Source: Flavobacterium yafengii (GTDB lineage Bacteria; Bacteroidota; Bacteroidia; Flavobacteriales; Flavobacteriaceae). From it: a stretch of DNA of 64,000 nucleotides. Location: the NCBI RefSeq assembly GCF_030010375.1, contig NZ_JASCRY010000006.1:62001-126000 (forward strand), given 5' to 3'. Shown one piece after another: positions 52,699 through 61,787 of this stretch. The number at the start of each line of letters is the position of its first letter. Within the stretch, counting starts at the first letter, position 1. Under the pieces are notes generated by a model. The model ran no database searches. It was not told where the DNA came from and saw nothing but the letters and a program-made list of their open reading frames with translations. The position numbers were made by a program, and so were the translations under genes.

Positions 52699-52723
52699 AA
52701 AAGTATTTTTTAGGAGTAATAGA

Positions 52724-53323
52724 CTATTTCCCCCATTTTCCTCCTCCTAAATAAAATCCTAAATGAATTCCTAAATAAGAATTTGCAACAGAACCTTTAT
52801 TAGCTCCATTAGAATCCTCTAAATTAGTATCAGGAACTAAATTATACTCCAGACCCATCCTGAATTTCCCCCATTCGAAACCAGCTCTAACTAAACCGCC
52901 AAATACACCACTAACTTCTGGTTGCAATTCTGTTCCTGCATCAACATCAGCTTCATTAAATTCAACATTTCCTATAGCATAATAACCTGCTCCACCTCCT
53001 ACATAAGGAACAAAAGATTTTCCAGATTTATTAAAATAATAATCATAGGTTCCTACAAATGAACTGCTCGCTGAAAGTTTAGCATTGTCAATTTCTCCAT
53101 TAGAACTTTCAACATCACGAACTATAGCTGCAATACCCATTCGTAAACCAACATTCATATTATCCTGAATATTGTATTTTGGTTCCAAAGAAAATAAGAT
53201 GCCACCACCACCATTAGTAGGAACAACGCCTAAATCCAAGCCAACTCTAAAACCATCTTTTTTTTGTGAATAACCGTTGAAACCAACGAAAGTAATAAGT
53301 ACTGCTAAAATAATTCTTTTCAT
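52724..53323 (-). CDS. Outer-membrane beta-barrel protein
   Basis: A 199-residue exported small barrel. Signal peptide MKKIILAVLITFVGFNGYSQ-like (residues 1-19), then alternating Gly/aromatic strands (DGFRVGLDLGVVPTNGGGG, FRMGLEYNLVPDTN) ending in LGIHLGFYLGGGKWGK. It probably forms an 8-strand OmpA/OmpW-like barrel in the outer membrane. The C-terminus is not the classic F, but ends in a Lys after Gly-Trp-Gly. Function unknown. Confidence 0.82.
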   Translation of the reverse strand: MKRIILAVLITFVGFNGYSQKKDGFRVGLDLGVVPTNGGGGILFSLEPKYNIQDNMNVGLRMGIAAIVRDVESSNGEIDNAKLSASSSFVGTYDYYFNKSGKSFVPYVGGGAGYYAIGNVEFNEADVDAGTELQPEVSGVFGGLVRAGFEWGKFRMGLEYNLVPDTNLEDSNGANKGSVANSYLGIHLGFYLGGGKWGK

Positions 53324-53432
53324 TTTTGATGTTTAATTGTTAATAACGACATAAAAGTATATTAATTCTAAAGTACTACACTTCCTACCTAACATAAGTT
53401 ATTAACATATTTAAATTATGAATTTATATAAA

Positions 53433-53457
53433 AAAACCTCCCAAATCGGGAGGTTTT
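53433..53457. terminator. Hairpin terminator
   Basis: AAAACCTCCC, loop AAATC, GGGAGGTTTT. It lies 24 bases past the stop of the leftward porin gene (53481) and has a T-run on that side. Confidence 0.75.
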
Positions 53458-53480
53458 GAAAATTATATGTTTTTAAAATA

Positions 53481-54071
53481 TTAAAATTTATAACCTATCG
53501 AAATTTGAAAAACAGAATTTTTAGATTCATCTTCATCTGGAAATAATTCATCCTGCAAACGTGTCAGTCCAAAATTATAACGTGCTCCAATCATAAAATT
53601 TTCTGTAATATCATATCCTAAACCAAAATTCAAACTTACATCTGTTGATTTAAGCTCGTCCTTAACGTCCTCAGATTCTCCACCAGATTTTGCTTTGGCA
53701 GAAACCAGAAAACCTATTTGAGGGCCTACTTCCAGACTAAAAGCATCAGCTACATAATATTTAGCCATAACTGGAATAGTAATGTAATCTAATTTCAAAT
53801 CTCCATCTAACCCCTCAAACTCAAATTTAGTTCCTTGAGCAGAGTACAAAACTTCAGGTTGAATAGCGAATGTATTACTAATCATAAATTCTCCAAAAAA
53901 ACCAACATGAAATCCTACTAAAGATTTTGAATTCACTCCGTCTACATCAGCATTAGTAATTGTGGAAATATTCAAACCTCCTTTTACTCCAAATGCCATA
54001 TCTGCTTTTTCTTGAGCATTCACAAAACCAAAAGTGAATGCCATTACTACCGTTAAAATATTTTTTTTCAT
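53481..54071 (-). CDS. PorT-like outer-membrane protein (paralogue A)
   Basis: A 196-residue small outer-membrane barrel (OMP_b-brl_2/PorT family). Signal peptide MKKNILTVVMAFTFGFVNA. The core AFGVKGGLNISTITN, then IQPEVLYSAQGTKFEF and IGARYNFGLTRLQDE, ending ISIGYKF with the terminal Phe expected of outer-membrane barrels. It resembles the gene at 54402 in every strand, so the two are paralogues on opposite strands, sharing an intergenic region of 330 bases. Confidence 0.88.
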   Translation of the reverse strand: MKKNILTVVMAFTFGFVNAQEKADMAFGVKGGLNISTITNADVDGVNSKSLVGFHVGFFGEFMISNTFAIQPEVLYSAQGTKFEFEGLDGDLKLDYITIPVMAKYYVADAFSLEVGPQIGFLVSAKAKSGGESEDVKDELKSTDVSLNFGLGYDITENFMIGARYNFGLTRLQDELFPDEDESKNSVFQISIGYKF

Positions 54072-54272
54072 GATTTATCATTTAAAATTAATACAATCAA
54101 AGTTAAAAAAATCAAACATGGAAAGACTTATTTAACAGAAAAACTCGTTAAGTGTCAAATAAATCAGATTAAAAACAGCAAAAAAATAATTCGCAACTAA
54201 TTGATTATCATTATATTACATTTTTATCAATTTTAAAAACATAAAAAATAAGCTAAAAGAGGACATTTAATA

Positions 54273-54303
54273 TTGATTTTATAGTTTCTTGGACTAATTT
54301 TTG
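54273..54303 (+). promoter_or_regulatory. Promoter of porin paralogue B
   Basis: TTG at 54273-54275, 19 bases, then TAATTTTTG (54295-54303), which fits the -33/-7 pattern with one extra T. The leader to 54402 is about 95 bases. The rest of the 330-base gap 54072-54401 is AT-rich, and only a CAAAGTTA box (54098-54105) for the leftward gene stands out. Confidence 0.55.
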
Positions 54304-54401
54304 CATAAATGCTTTTTAAGAAAAATTAGACAATAATACTTAAACAAAATAGTTTTAAGTAAAAGTCCCCAATTCAATTATTAATATTAAAAAAACAAAT
54401 T

Positions 54402-54965
54402 ATGAAGAAAATAATTCTAGTAGCAGTAGTACTTCTTGCCGCGTCTGTAGACATGCAAGCACAATTAGTAAAGTTTGGAATAAAAGGTGGTTTAAATTAT
54501 GCCAACCAAACCGGTAGTGATATTACAATAAACAGTGACAATTACAAAACTGATGCTATAACTAGTTATCATGTGGGATTAGTAGCTGAACTTAAATTAA
54601 CAGACGGTTTTTCTATTCAGCCTGAATTATTGTATTCTACACAAGGTGCAACCTATAAAAATGCTTTTGAAGAATTCAAAAATGAATTAGGTTACCTTTC
54701 TATTCCAGTTCTAGCTAAAATTCATTTGAATAAAACGGTCAGTCTTGATCTTGGACCACAAGCTTCCTTTTTGTTAAGCGAAAGAAATGATTTTGATGTA
54801 AAAAATGCTGAAACATTCGAATTCGGTGTTGCAGGAGGTTTAGGATTTAACATCACTAAAAACTTTTTTCTACAAGGTCGTTACGTGTTAGGATTAACCG
54901 AAGCTTCAAAAGAGGCTGAAGTTAAGAACTCAGTAGTTCAAGTATCAGCTGGATTTACGTTTTAA
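54402..54965 (+). CDS. PorT-like outer-membrane protein (paralogue B)
   Basis: A 187-residue small outer-membrane barrel. Signal peptide MKKIILVAVVLLAASVDMQAQ-like (residues 1-20), then LVKFGIKGGLNYANQTG, IQPELLYSTQGATYKN and LQGRYVLGLTEASK, ending QVSAGFTF with terminal Phe. It is clearly related to the leftward gene at 53481. Function unknown; such proteins often are stress- or growth-phase-related in this phylum. A terminator follows. Confidence 0.88.
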   Translation: MKKIILVAVVLLAASVDMQAQLVKFGIKGGLNYANQTGSDITINSDNYKTDAITSYHVGLVAELKLTDGFSIQPELLYSTQGATYKNAFEEFKNELGYLSIPVLAKIHLNKTVSLDLGPQASFLLSERNDFDVKNAETFEFGVAGGLGFNITKNFFLQGRYVLGLTEASKEAEVKNSVVQVSAGFTF

Positions 54966-54990
54966 TTCCAATAAAAAATTAAATTTATCA

Positions 54991-55022
54991 AAACCGTTCT
55001 TTAAATTAGAACGGTTTTTTTA
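54991..55022 (+). terminator. Hairpin terminator after porin paralogue B
   Basis: AAACCGTTCT, loop TTAAATT, AGAACGGTTT followed by T-run: a perfect 10-bp stem, 26 bases past the stop. Confidence 0.85.
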
Positions 55023-55042
55023 TTTTTACAAAAACTGGAATT

Positions 55043-55456
55043 ATGAAAATTAGTATCATCAACGGACCAAATCTAAATCTTTTAGGAAAACGCGAACCAG
55101 AAGTTTATGGCAGCTTAACATTTGAAGAATATTTTACCACTTTACAAATAAAATTTCCAACAATAGAATTCACCTATTTCCAAAGTAATATCGAAGGTGA
55201 ATTGATTGATAAAATTCAGGAATTTGGTTTCGCTTACGATGGTATTATTCTAAATGCTGGTGCTTATACCCATACTTCCATTGGTATTGGAGATGCGATT
55301 AAAGCCATAACAACTCCAGTTGTTGAAGTCCATATTTCGAATACATTCTCACGTGAAAGTTTCAGGCACCAGTCGTATATTTCTGGAAATGCAAAAGGAG
55401 TTATTCTGGGTTTTGGTTTAAAAAGTTATGAATTGGCCATACAATCTTTCTTGTAA
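55043..55456 (+). CDS. aroQ: Type II 3-dehydroquinate dehydratase
   Basis: A 137-residue type II dehydroquinase that dehydrates 3-dehydroquinate in the shikimate pathway. Motifs are INGPNLNLLGKREPEVYG with the catalytic Tyr, LNAGAYTHTSIGIGDA (Ala replaces the Pro of the usual NPG) and VEVHISNTFSRESFRHQS with the catalytic His region. Dodecameric and cytoplasmic in the family. It stands near xerD, with the three barrel genes in between. Confidence 0.93.
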   Translation: MKISIINGPNLNLLGKREPEVYGSLTFEEYFTTLQIKFPTIEFTYFQSNIEGELIDKIQEFGFAYDGIILNAGAYTHTSIGIGDAIKAITTPVVEVHISNTFSRESFRHQSYISGNAKGVILGFGLKSYELAIQSFL

Positions 55457-55553
55457 CTCCCCAATTAAAATAAAAATATTCCTATAAATGTTTAACAAAT
55501 AATTAATACCCTCTTTTTAAAGTTCTTATATTTTTGCGAAAGAAAAAACTTTC

Positions 55554-58040
55554 ATGAAAAAATACTACCTACTTCTGATTTCTTTGGTATCTCTTACCAA
55601 CCATGCACAAATAAAAGGAACCGTTTCTGATGAAAAAGGAAATCCCCTGCCATTTGTTACTATTTTTCAAGAAGAAACCTATAATGGGACTACCTCAAAC
55701 GAAGTAGGGAAATATGAACTAAATTTAAAAAAAACGGAAAAGCAAACAGTTGTATTCCAATTTTTAGGTTTTAAAACGCAAAGAATAACAATTCAGACGG
55801 ATAAATTACCCTATTCATTTGATGTTAAAATGATTGAAGAAAGTTATTCTTTGAACGAAGTTGTAATCAACACCAAAATCAATCCTGCACTTGCTATCAT
55901 AAAAAATGCGATTGCCAGCAAAAAAGAAAATACTGAAAAAACAGCTCGTTTTAATGCCGACTTTTATTCCAGAGGAATTTTCAAACTAAAAAATGCCCCT
56001 AAAAAAATATTTGGTCAAAAAATTGGCGACATGAATGGTTCTTTGGATTCTACAGGAACCGGGATTATTTCACTGTCTGAAACTTTCTCTAAAATTACTT
56101 TTGAAAAACCCAATAATTTAAAAGAAGTCGTAACTGCCTCAAAAGTAAGCGGTAGAGATAACGGCTACAGTTACAATACGGCCAGATCTTCCTTTTATGA
56201 TTTTTATGATAACACGATTGACTTTGGAGTTAGTATGATTTCTCCAATTGCCAATAATGCCTTCAATTATTATAAATATAAACTGGAAAGTACTTTTTAT
56301 GATGCCAATAATCAAATGATCAATAAAATAAAAGTTACTGCAAAACGTGACAGCGAACCTGTTTTTGAAGGTTACATTTATATTGTTGAAGATTCTTGGG
56401 CCATATATGCCGTTGACTTGGATATAAAAGGATACCGAATGAAAGAGGAATTTGTTGATGTAATGACTTTAAAACAAAACTTCAGTTACAATAAAAACAA
56501 CAAAATTTGGGCTAAAAACACCCAAAGTCTTGATATTGCAGCCGGAGCCTTTGGAATAAAATTCAATGGAAAATATACCTATGTGTATAGTAATTATGAA
56601 TTTGTGAACTCCTTTGCCAAAAAGACTTTTACAAATGAAATTACAAGTGTCGAAATAAATTCAAATAAAAAAGATTCTATTTTTTGGAATAGCAACAGAC
56701 CGATTCCTTTAACAATCGAAGAAAGTGGTGATTACATTCGAAAAGACAGTATTTACAAAGTTCGAAATTCTAAAAAATATTTAGACTCCATTGATGCAAA
56801 AGGGAATAAATTCAAACTCTTGAAGTTACTGACCGGTTACACTTACAAAAACAGCACAGAAAAACATAGCCTCAGTTACGAGGGATTATTAAACCTTGGT
56901 TCCTTAAGTTTCAATACCGTTCAAGGTTATAACTTTGATTCCGGATTTAGATACACCAACTGGAAAAATCAGGAAAGTAAAGGAATATATACTTCAATAA
57001 GTACAAAACTCAATTACGGTTTTGCTGAAGATCGTTTGCGTGTAACAGGACAATTTATCCATCGGTTCAACAATCAAAATTATGCCACTTTATATATGAC
57101 AGGAGGTAGTTCCGTCAAACAATTTAATCCTAATGAACCCATCAGTAAAGTTATAAACACGATAAGTTCATTGGCATTCAAGAACAATTTTATGAAGTTG
57201 TATAATCTGGAATCGGCGGCAATTGGCTACAGCCAGGATATTGCAAATGGAGTGAACCTAGGTGGAAAGATCGAATACCAGCAACGCAAATCATTATTCA
57301 ACAACACTGATTTCTCTTTGTTTAGCAAGGATGATTTATACACTTCGAATAACCCTTTGGCACCGAATGACTTCACTAGTCCAGTTTTTGAAAAACACCA
57401 TTTAACGAAAGCTAATTTGCTTGCAAAAATCAATTTTGGAAACAAATATTCTTCACGACCAGACGGGAAATATAATATTAGAAATGAAAAATACCCCACC
57501 CTTTATTTAGGCTATGAAAAAGCATTTGCGGCGAATGAAAAAAAATACGAATTTGACCATTTCAACACCCGATTAACGTATGATTTGACATTGGGAAATA
57601 AAGGAGTTCTAGGTTTGAATCTAAAAGCGGGAAAGTTCCTGAATGCGGATAATATTGCTTTTATAGATTACAAGCATTTCAATGGCAATCAAACCCACAT
57701 AGGGCAAACGGAGCGTTATTTGAATGTGTTTAACTTACTGCCATACTACTCTAACAGTACAAATGACAGCTATTTTGAAGCGCATACTGAATACAACGAC
57801 AAAGGCTATATCATGAATAAAATACCATTATTGAACAAACTAAAGTCAACTTTAATACTGGGTGCACATGTATTGTCTACACCCAATAACAAACCTTATA
57901 CTGAAGTCACAGTTGGGTTGGACAATTTAGGTTTTGGAAAATTTAAGATGCTTCGTGTAGATTATATCCGTTCGTACCAAAATGGTTTCCAAGGTGACGG
58001 CGTAGTTTTTGGGCTTAAGTTTTTAAACATATTGGAGTAA
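55554..58040 (+). CDS. DUF5686 and carboxypeptidase-like outer-membrane protein
   Basis: An 828-residue exported protein. Signal peptide residues 1-18, carboxypeptidase-regulatory-like beta-sandwich (about 19-105; IKGTVSDEKGNPLPFVTIF), then DUF5686, a long predicted outer-membrane barrel (about 115-828) with alternating aromatic strands. Members are common in Bacteroidota, and their substrate is unknown. A TATTTTTG box at 55529-55536 serves as -7 element, 18 bases before the ATG; the -33 box is poor. Confidence 0.9.
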   Translation: MKKYYLLLISLVSLTNHAQIKGTVSDEKGNPLPFVTIFQEETYNGTTSNEVGKYELNLKKTEKQTVVFQFLGFKTQRITIQTDKLPYSFDVKMIEESYSLNEVVINTKINPALAIIKNAIASKKENTEKTARFNADFYSRGIFKLKNAPKKIFGQKIGDMNGSLDSTGTGIISLSETFSKITFEKPNNLKEVVTASKVSGRDNGYSYNTARSSFYDFYDNTIDFGVSMISPIANNAFNYYKYKLESTFYDANNQMINKIKVTAKRDSEPVFEGYIYIVEDSWAIYAVDLDIKGYRMKEEFVDVMTLKQNFSYNKNNKIWAKNTQSLDIAAGAFGIKFNGKYTYVYSNYEFVNSFAKKTFTNEITSVEINSNKKDSIFWNSNRPIPLTIEESGDYIRKDSIYKVRNSKKYLDSIDAKGNKFKLLKLLTGYTYKNSTEKHSLSYEGLLNLGSLSFNTVQGYNFDSGFRYTNWKNQESKGIYTSISTKLNYGFAEDRLRVTGQFIHRFNNQNYATLYMTGGSSVKQFNPNEPISKVINTISSLAFKNNFMKLYNLESAAIGYSQDIANGVNLGGKIEYQQRKSLFNNTDFSLFSKDDLYTSNNPLAPNDFTSPVFEKHHLTKANLLAKINFGNKYSSRPDGKYNIRNEKYPTLYLGYEKAFAANEKKYEFDHFNTRLTYDLTLGNKGVLGLNLKAGKFLNADNIAFIDYKHFNGNQTHIGQTERYLNVFNLLPYYSNSTNDSYFEAHTEYNDKGYIMNKIPLLNKLKSTLILGAHVLSTPNNKPYTEVTVGLDNLGFGKFKMLRVDYIRSYQNGFQGDGVVFGLKFLNILE

Positions 58041-58071
58041 AAAAGCAACGATAAGATAATTTAAAAACAAG

Positions 58072-58109
58072 AAAAAAGGCACGAGAAATAATCTTCTTGT
58101 GCCTTTTTT
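58072..58109. terminator. Hairpin terminator
   Basis: GGCACGAGAA, loop ATAATC, TTCTTGTGCC with one G-T pair and A/T runs. It lies between the rightward DUF5686 gene and the leftward CDF gene. Confidence 0.85.
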
Positions 58110-58147
58110 AGTTTTTTATAAATTTCAAAATGATTTAAATACTGAAA

Positions 58148-59014
58148 TTAATTCGGCTCCACATGAATCAAAACGTGACCTAGTTCCGGCATTTCCTCTC
58201 GCAAGGTATCTTTGAGTTTATGTGCTAAGTCATGTCCTTCTTTTACTGTAATATTCGAATCCACAATTGCATGCAAATCTACGTGATATTGCATTCCTGC
58301 TTTTCGAATAAAACACTTTTCCGTATCTATAATTCCGTCTACTTGAAGTGAAACTATTCGAATTTGCTCAATTAAATCATCGTATAAATGTTCATCCATT
58401 ATTTCCCCCAAAGCAGGTCTGAATATTTGATAACTATTATAAAGAATGAATCCTGAAGCAAAAAGTGCTGCCCAATCATCGGCTGATTCGTACCCATTAC
58501 CTAAAATCAAAGCAATTGAAATCCCAAGAAATGCTGCCACAGATGTTATCGCATCGCTGCGATGGTGCCAGGCATCAGCTCTCAGTGAGGAACTATTGGT
58601 TTGAATGCTCCTTTTCATCACTAATCGAAAAGAATACTCTTTCCAAATAATTATTGCCCCAAGAACGATTAATGTCCATGGTTTTGGTAATTGATGTGGT
58701 GTACCAATGTTGATGATACTTTCATAAGCTATAATAGTAGCCGAAGTGATTAAAAAACCTACTACCAAAAAAGTAATTAATGGTTCAGCTCTTCCATGTC
58801 CATAAGGATGATTTTTATCCGCAGGTTTATTGGAATATTTAATTCCAAATAAGACTAAAAATGAAGCAAAAATATCTGTTGTAGATTCAATTGCATCCGC
58901 TATTAAAGCATATGAATTTCCAAAAAATCCTGCCAATCCTTTTATAATTGCCAGACATGTATTTCCAACAATACTAAAATAAGTAGCCTTTATCGCTGTT
59001 TGTTCGATTGACAT
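58148..59014 (-). CDS. Cation diffusion facilitator (CDF) transporter
   Basis: A 288-residue CDF-family antiporter that exports divalent metal ions such as zinc or iron. Six membrane helices (about 12-32, 38-58, 78-98, 112-130, 151-171 and 180-195) and a C-terminal ferredoxin-like domain. The metal sites are DAIESTTDIFASF in helix 2 and HHRSDAITS in helix 5. The C-terminal domain has HVDLHAIVD and HVLIHVEP. The exact metal cannot be told. The inverted repeat at 59048 lies just upstream. Confidence 0.9.
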   Translation of the reverse strand: MSIEQTAIKATYFSIVGNTCLAIIKGLAGFFGNSYALIADAIESTTDIFASFLVLFGIKYSNKPADKNHPYGHGRAEPLITFLVVGFLITSATIIAYESIINIGTPHQLPKPWTLIVLGAIIIWKEYSFRLVMKRSIQTNSSSLRADAWHHRSDAITSVAAFLGISIALILGNGYESADDWAALFASGFILYNSYQIFRPALGEIMDEHLYDDLIEQIRIVSLQVDGIIDTEKCFIRKAGMQYHVDLHAIVDSNITVKEGHDLAHKLKDTLREEMPELGHVLIHVEPN

Positions 59015-59047
59015 GCTCTTTTTCTAAAGATTAATTAAAATTAAAAA

Positions 59048-59105
59048 CGTTTAAGTAAACCGTATTGAATGGTTACATTCAAATCCTATTTGGTTTACTT
59101 AAACG
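59048..59105. promoter_or_regulatory. Large inverted repeat upstream of the CDF gene and after murA
   Basis: Perfect 14-bp arms CGTTTAAGTAAACC (59048-59061) and GGTTTACTTAAACG (59092-59105). Inside lies a second hairpin TTGAATG, GTTA, CATTCAA (59065-59082). Each arm itself is a near-palindrome GTTTA-NN-TAAAC. This may be a pair of operator sites for a metal regulator or a murA terminator; without a T-run on the reverse side the operator idea is as likely. Confidence 0.5.
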
Positions 59106-59129
59106 ATATTTTATAATTATTTATTTGAT

Positions 59130-60440
59130 TTATGCGCGTACAATATTAGCTCCGATAGCTCTTAATCGTTCGTCAATACGCTCATACCCTCTGTCTATTT
59201 GTTCAATATTCTGAATGGTACTCGTTCCTTTTGCTGAAAGCGCTGCAATCAATAACGAGATTCCCGCACGAATATCCGGAGAAGACATTGTAGTGGCTTT
59301 CAATTGTGATTTAAAATCGTGTCCCATCACAACAGCTCGGTGTGGATCACACAACATGATTTTAGCTCCCATATCAATCAGTTTATCCACAAAGAATAAT
59401 CTGCTTTCAAACATTTTTTGATGAATCAATACATCACCCTTCGCTTGAGTGGCAACGACAAGAACAATGCTCAATAAATCAGGCGTAAATCCAGGCCAAG
59501 GCGCATCGGCAATTGTTAGAATAGAACCATCAATATCTGTTTTTACTTCATACCCATCTACATGAGCAGGAATGTATATATCGTCTCCTCTACGTTCCAG
59601 AGTAATTCCAAGCTTTCTAAAAGTATTAGGGATTACGCCCAAGTTATCCCAACTCACATCTTTTATCGTAATTTCCGATTTTGTCATTGCAGCAAGACCA
59701 ATCCAACTTCCTATTTCGATCATATCCGGAAGAATTCTATGCTCACAACCACCTAAACTTTCAACCCCTTCAATAGTCAATAAGTTTGATCCAACACCTG
59801 TTATTTTAGCTCCCATGGAGTTTAACATTTTACACAATTGTTGCAAGTAAGGTTCACAGGCAGCGTTATAAACTGTTGTTCTTCCTTTCGCCAAAACGGC
59901 AGCCATAACAATATTAGCGGTTCCGGTTACAGATGCTTCATCTAGTAACATATCGGCACCTTTCAATCCTTTAGGCGCTTCTACACCATAAAAATGATCT
60001 TCTCTGTTGTAACGGAATTTTGCTCCAAGATTTATAAATCCTTCAAAGTGGGTATCTAATCTTCTACGTCCAATTTTATCACCACCTGGTTTTGGAATAT
60101 ATCCTTTTCCAAATCGTGCCAAAAGTGGTCCAACAATCATAATAGAACCACGAAGAGAACCGCCTTCTTTCTTGAATGCTTCGGTTTCTAAATACGCTAT
60201 ATTCACTTCATCGGCTTGAAAAGTATAAGAGCCAGATCCTGTTTTTTGGATTTTAACTCCTAAATTTCCTAAAAGCGTAATTAGTTTATTGATGTCAATA
60301 ATATCAGGAATATTATTAATAATCACTTTTTCAGGAGTTAAAAGAACAGCACATAAAATTTGTAATGCTTCATTTTTTGCCCCTTGTGGCGTGATTTCTC
60401 CTTTAAGACTAATGCCGCCTTCTATTTTAAAAATTCCCAT
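59130..60440 (-). CDS. murA: UDP-N-acetylglucosamine 1-carboxyvinyltransferase, Cys replaced by Asp
   Basis: A 436-residue MurA that transfers enolpyruvate to UDP-GlcNAc, the first step to peptidoglycan. It has the two inside-out alpha/beta domains, KNEALQILCAVLL at residues 22-34 and the active-site loop PKPGGDKIGRRRLDTH. In that loop Asp121 stands where E. coli has Cys115. The Asp variant is active but resists fosfomycin in Mycobacterium and Chlamydia, so the same is predicted here. DUF4290 gene follows upstream in the same direction after 99 bases. Confidence 0.95.
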   Translation of the reverse strand: MGIFKIEGGISLKGEITPQGAKNEALQILCAVLLTPEKVIINNIPDIIDINKLITLLGNLGVKIQKTGSGSYTFQADEVNIAYLETEAFKKEGGSLRGSIMIVGPLLARFGKGYIPKPGGDKIGRRRLDTHFEGFINLGAKFRYNREDHFYGVEAPKGLKGADMLLDEASVTGTANIVMAAVLAKGRTTVYNAACEPYLQQLCKMLNSMGAKITGVGSNLLTIEGVESLGGCEHRILPDMIEIGSWIGLAAMTKSEITIKDVSWDNLGVIPNTFRKLGITLERRGDDIYIPAHVDGYEVKTDIDGSILTIADAPWPGFTPDLLSIVLVVATQAKGDVLIHQKMFESRLFFVDKLIDMGAKIMLCDPHRAVVMGHDFKSQLKATTMSSPDIRAGISLLIAALSAKGTSTIQNIEQIDRGYERIDERLRAIGANIVRA

Positions 60441-60539
60441 ATTGATAAGTTATGAATTATTAGTAATGAGTTAAAATTTACGAGTTAAAAGTTAATACTG
60501 AAAAAATTCAAAACTTATAACTCCTAATTTATAACTGAC

Positions 60540-61265
60540 TTACAACGGTTTTCTAATTTGATTTTTGTGAATCGGATTTGGTTTTCCAGTTTTTGCATTC
60601 TTATTGCTAAGAATTTTCGGCTGTCCTACCGGCAAGATTTTGTTAGAAACTCGCTTATTTGTTCGTAATAAATCAGTGGTATTTAATAATTCCTCTGTAC
60701 TTTGAATCAAATTCAACTTGCCGTCTGACAATTCGTATAAATGTTCAAAAATGACATCATCCTTAACAGTGTCTTTGTTCCAACTCAAATAGGATTTTTT
60801 CATGTGATTAGCGATAACTTTCACTAAAGCACTTTTCATTTCACCATCTTCCCATTTATTGGCTACATCAATCATGTATTTTATGTTGTTGCCATAATAT
60901 CTGTATTTTGGAAAATTCTGAGGATAACTTAACACATCCGGTTTCAATTGTAATACTTCACGGGATGGAATTGGATATGGAGAATCAGCCACCAATTTAA
61001 AATCAGACATGATAAAAATCTGATCCCACAATTTGTGCTGAAAATCAGGAACATCACGCAAATGTGGATTCAAGCTACCCATAACCTGAATAATGTATTT
61101 TGCAGCTTTGTTGCGTTCTACATCATCTTCAATTTTAGTCGCCTGATCAATTAGTTTTTGTAAATGGCGTCCATATTCCGGAATAATCAAATGCGATCTT
61201 TCCGCATTATATTCCAAATGATGCACCACATCGTTCGAGTTTTCTTTAATATATTTTGAATTCAT
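60540..61265 (-). CDS. DUF4290 domain protein
   Basis: A 241-residue soluble protein of DUF4290, a Bacteroidota family of unknown function next to murA. The core has HLEYNAERSHLIIPEYGRHL (near residue 15-34) and RDVPDFQHKLWDQIFIMSDF. The C-terminal 60 residues are Lys/Asn-rich and probably disordered. I favour the ATG at 61265; an ATG at 61316 would add 17 residues. It is likely co-transcribed with murA. Confidence 0.85.
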   Translation of the reverse strand: MNSKYIKENSNDVVHHLEYNAERSHLIIPEYGRHLQKLIDQATKIEDDVERNKAAKYIIQVMGSLNPHLRDVPDFQHKLWDQIFIMSDFKLVADSPYPIPSREVLQLKPDVLSYPQNFPKYRYYGNNIKYMIDVANKWEDGEMKSALVKVIANHMKKSYLSWNKDTVKDDVIFEHLYELSDGKLNLIQSTEELLNTTDLLRTNKRVSNKILPVGQPKILSNKNAKTGKPNPIHKNQIRKPL

Positions 61266-61354
61266 ATTCGAATGTATATTTTTTAATCTTACATGCTCTT
61301 TTTCGAAGATTTGCAATCATTCGATTGTATATGCATCAAAATTTAGTTTTATAT

Positions 61355-61639
61355 CTAAAGAGAAATAATTCCCTTAATTGTAGAAACTTCTAGGTATTTA
61401 TCTACTATTTCTTGTGAATCTTTCATGGTTACGTCAACAGATATACTGGTAAACTTACCCGTCTTAGATTTTGTCGTTTTTATAACAGCTCCCATACAAT
61501 CAAAAGCCAATTGAACACGTTCAATATTATCATCTTCTGTTGGCACAATAAATTTAAACAAGTATTCAGCCGGCCATGTATTGCTCATGTCCAACTCTAC
61601 TTTTAATCTATCATAAAATTCTTGAGTGTTCTTATCCAT
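61355..61639 (-). CDS. DUF493 (YbeD-like) protein
   Basis: A 94-residue small protein of the DUF493/YbeD family with a ferredoxin-like fold: WPAEYLFKFIVPTEDD, then GKFTSISVDVTMKDSQEIVD and ends STIKGIISL. The E. coli YbeD function is unknown; a regulatory or lipoate-linked role has been suggested. A TATATTTG box (reverse of 61661-61668) lies 22 bases before the ATG. Confidence 0.88.
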   Translation of the reverse strand: MDKNTQEFYDRLKVELDMSNTWPAEYLFKFIVPTEDDNIERVQLAFDCMGAVIKTTKSKTGKFTSISVDVTMKDSQEIVDKYLEVSTIKGIISL

Positions 61640-61787
61640 TTTCTATTTAAAAAATAAAGGCAAATATACAGTTTCAAACGTAAATTATGAATTTTGAATT
61701 ATGATTTTTTACCTAATCTTATTTTAACCGCAATCATTTTTTCAAATCCCAATAAGTTTAAGTAAATTTGCCCCTTATTTTTTAAAG

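Noticed and set aside
58465..60474. Small rightward frames opposite the CDF and murA genes
   Set aside because: They lie fully antisense to conserved genes and show no recognisable protein.
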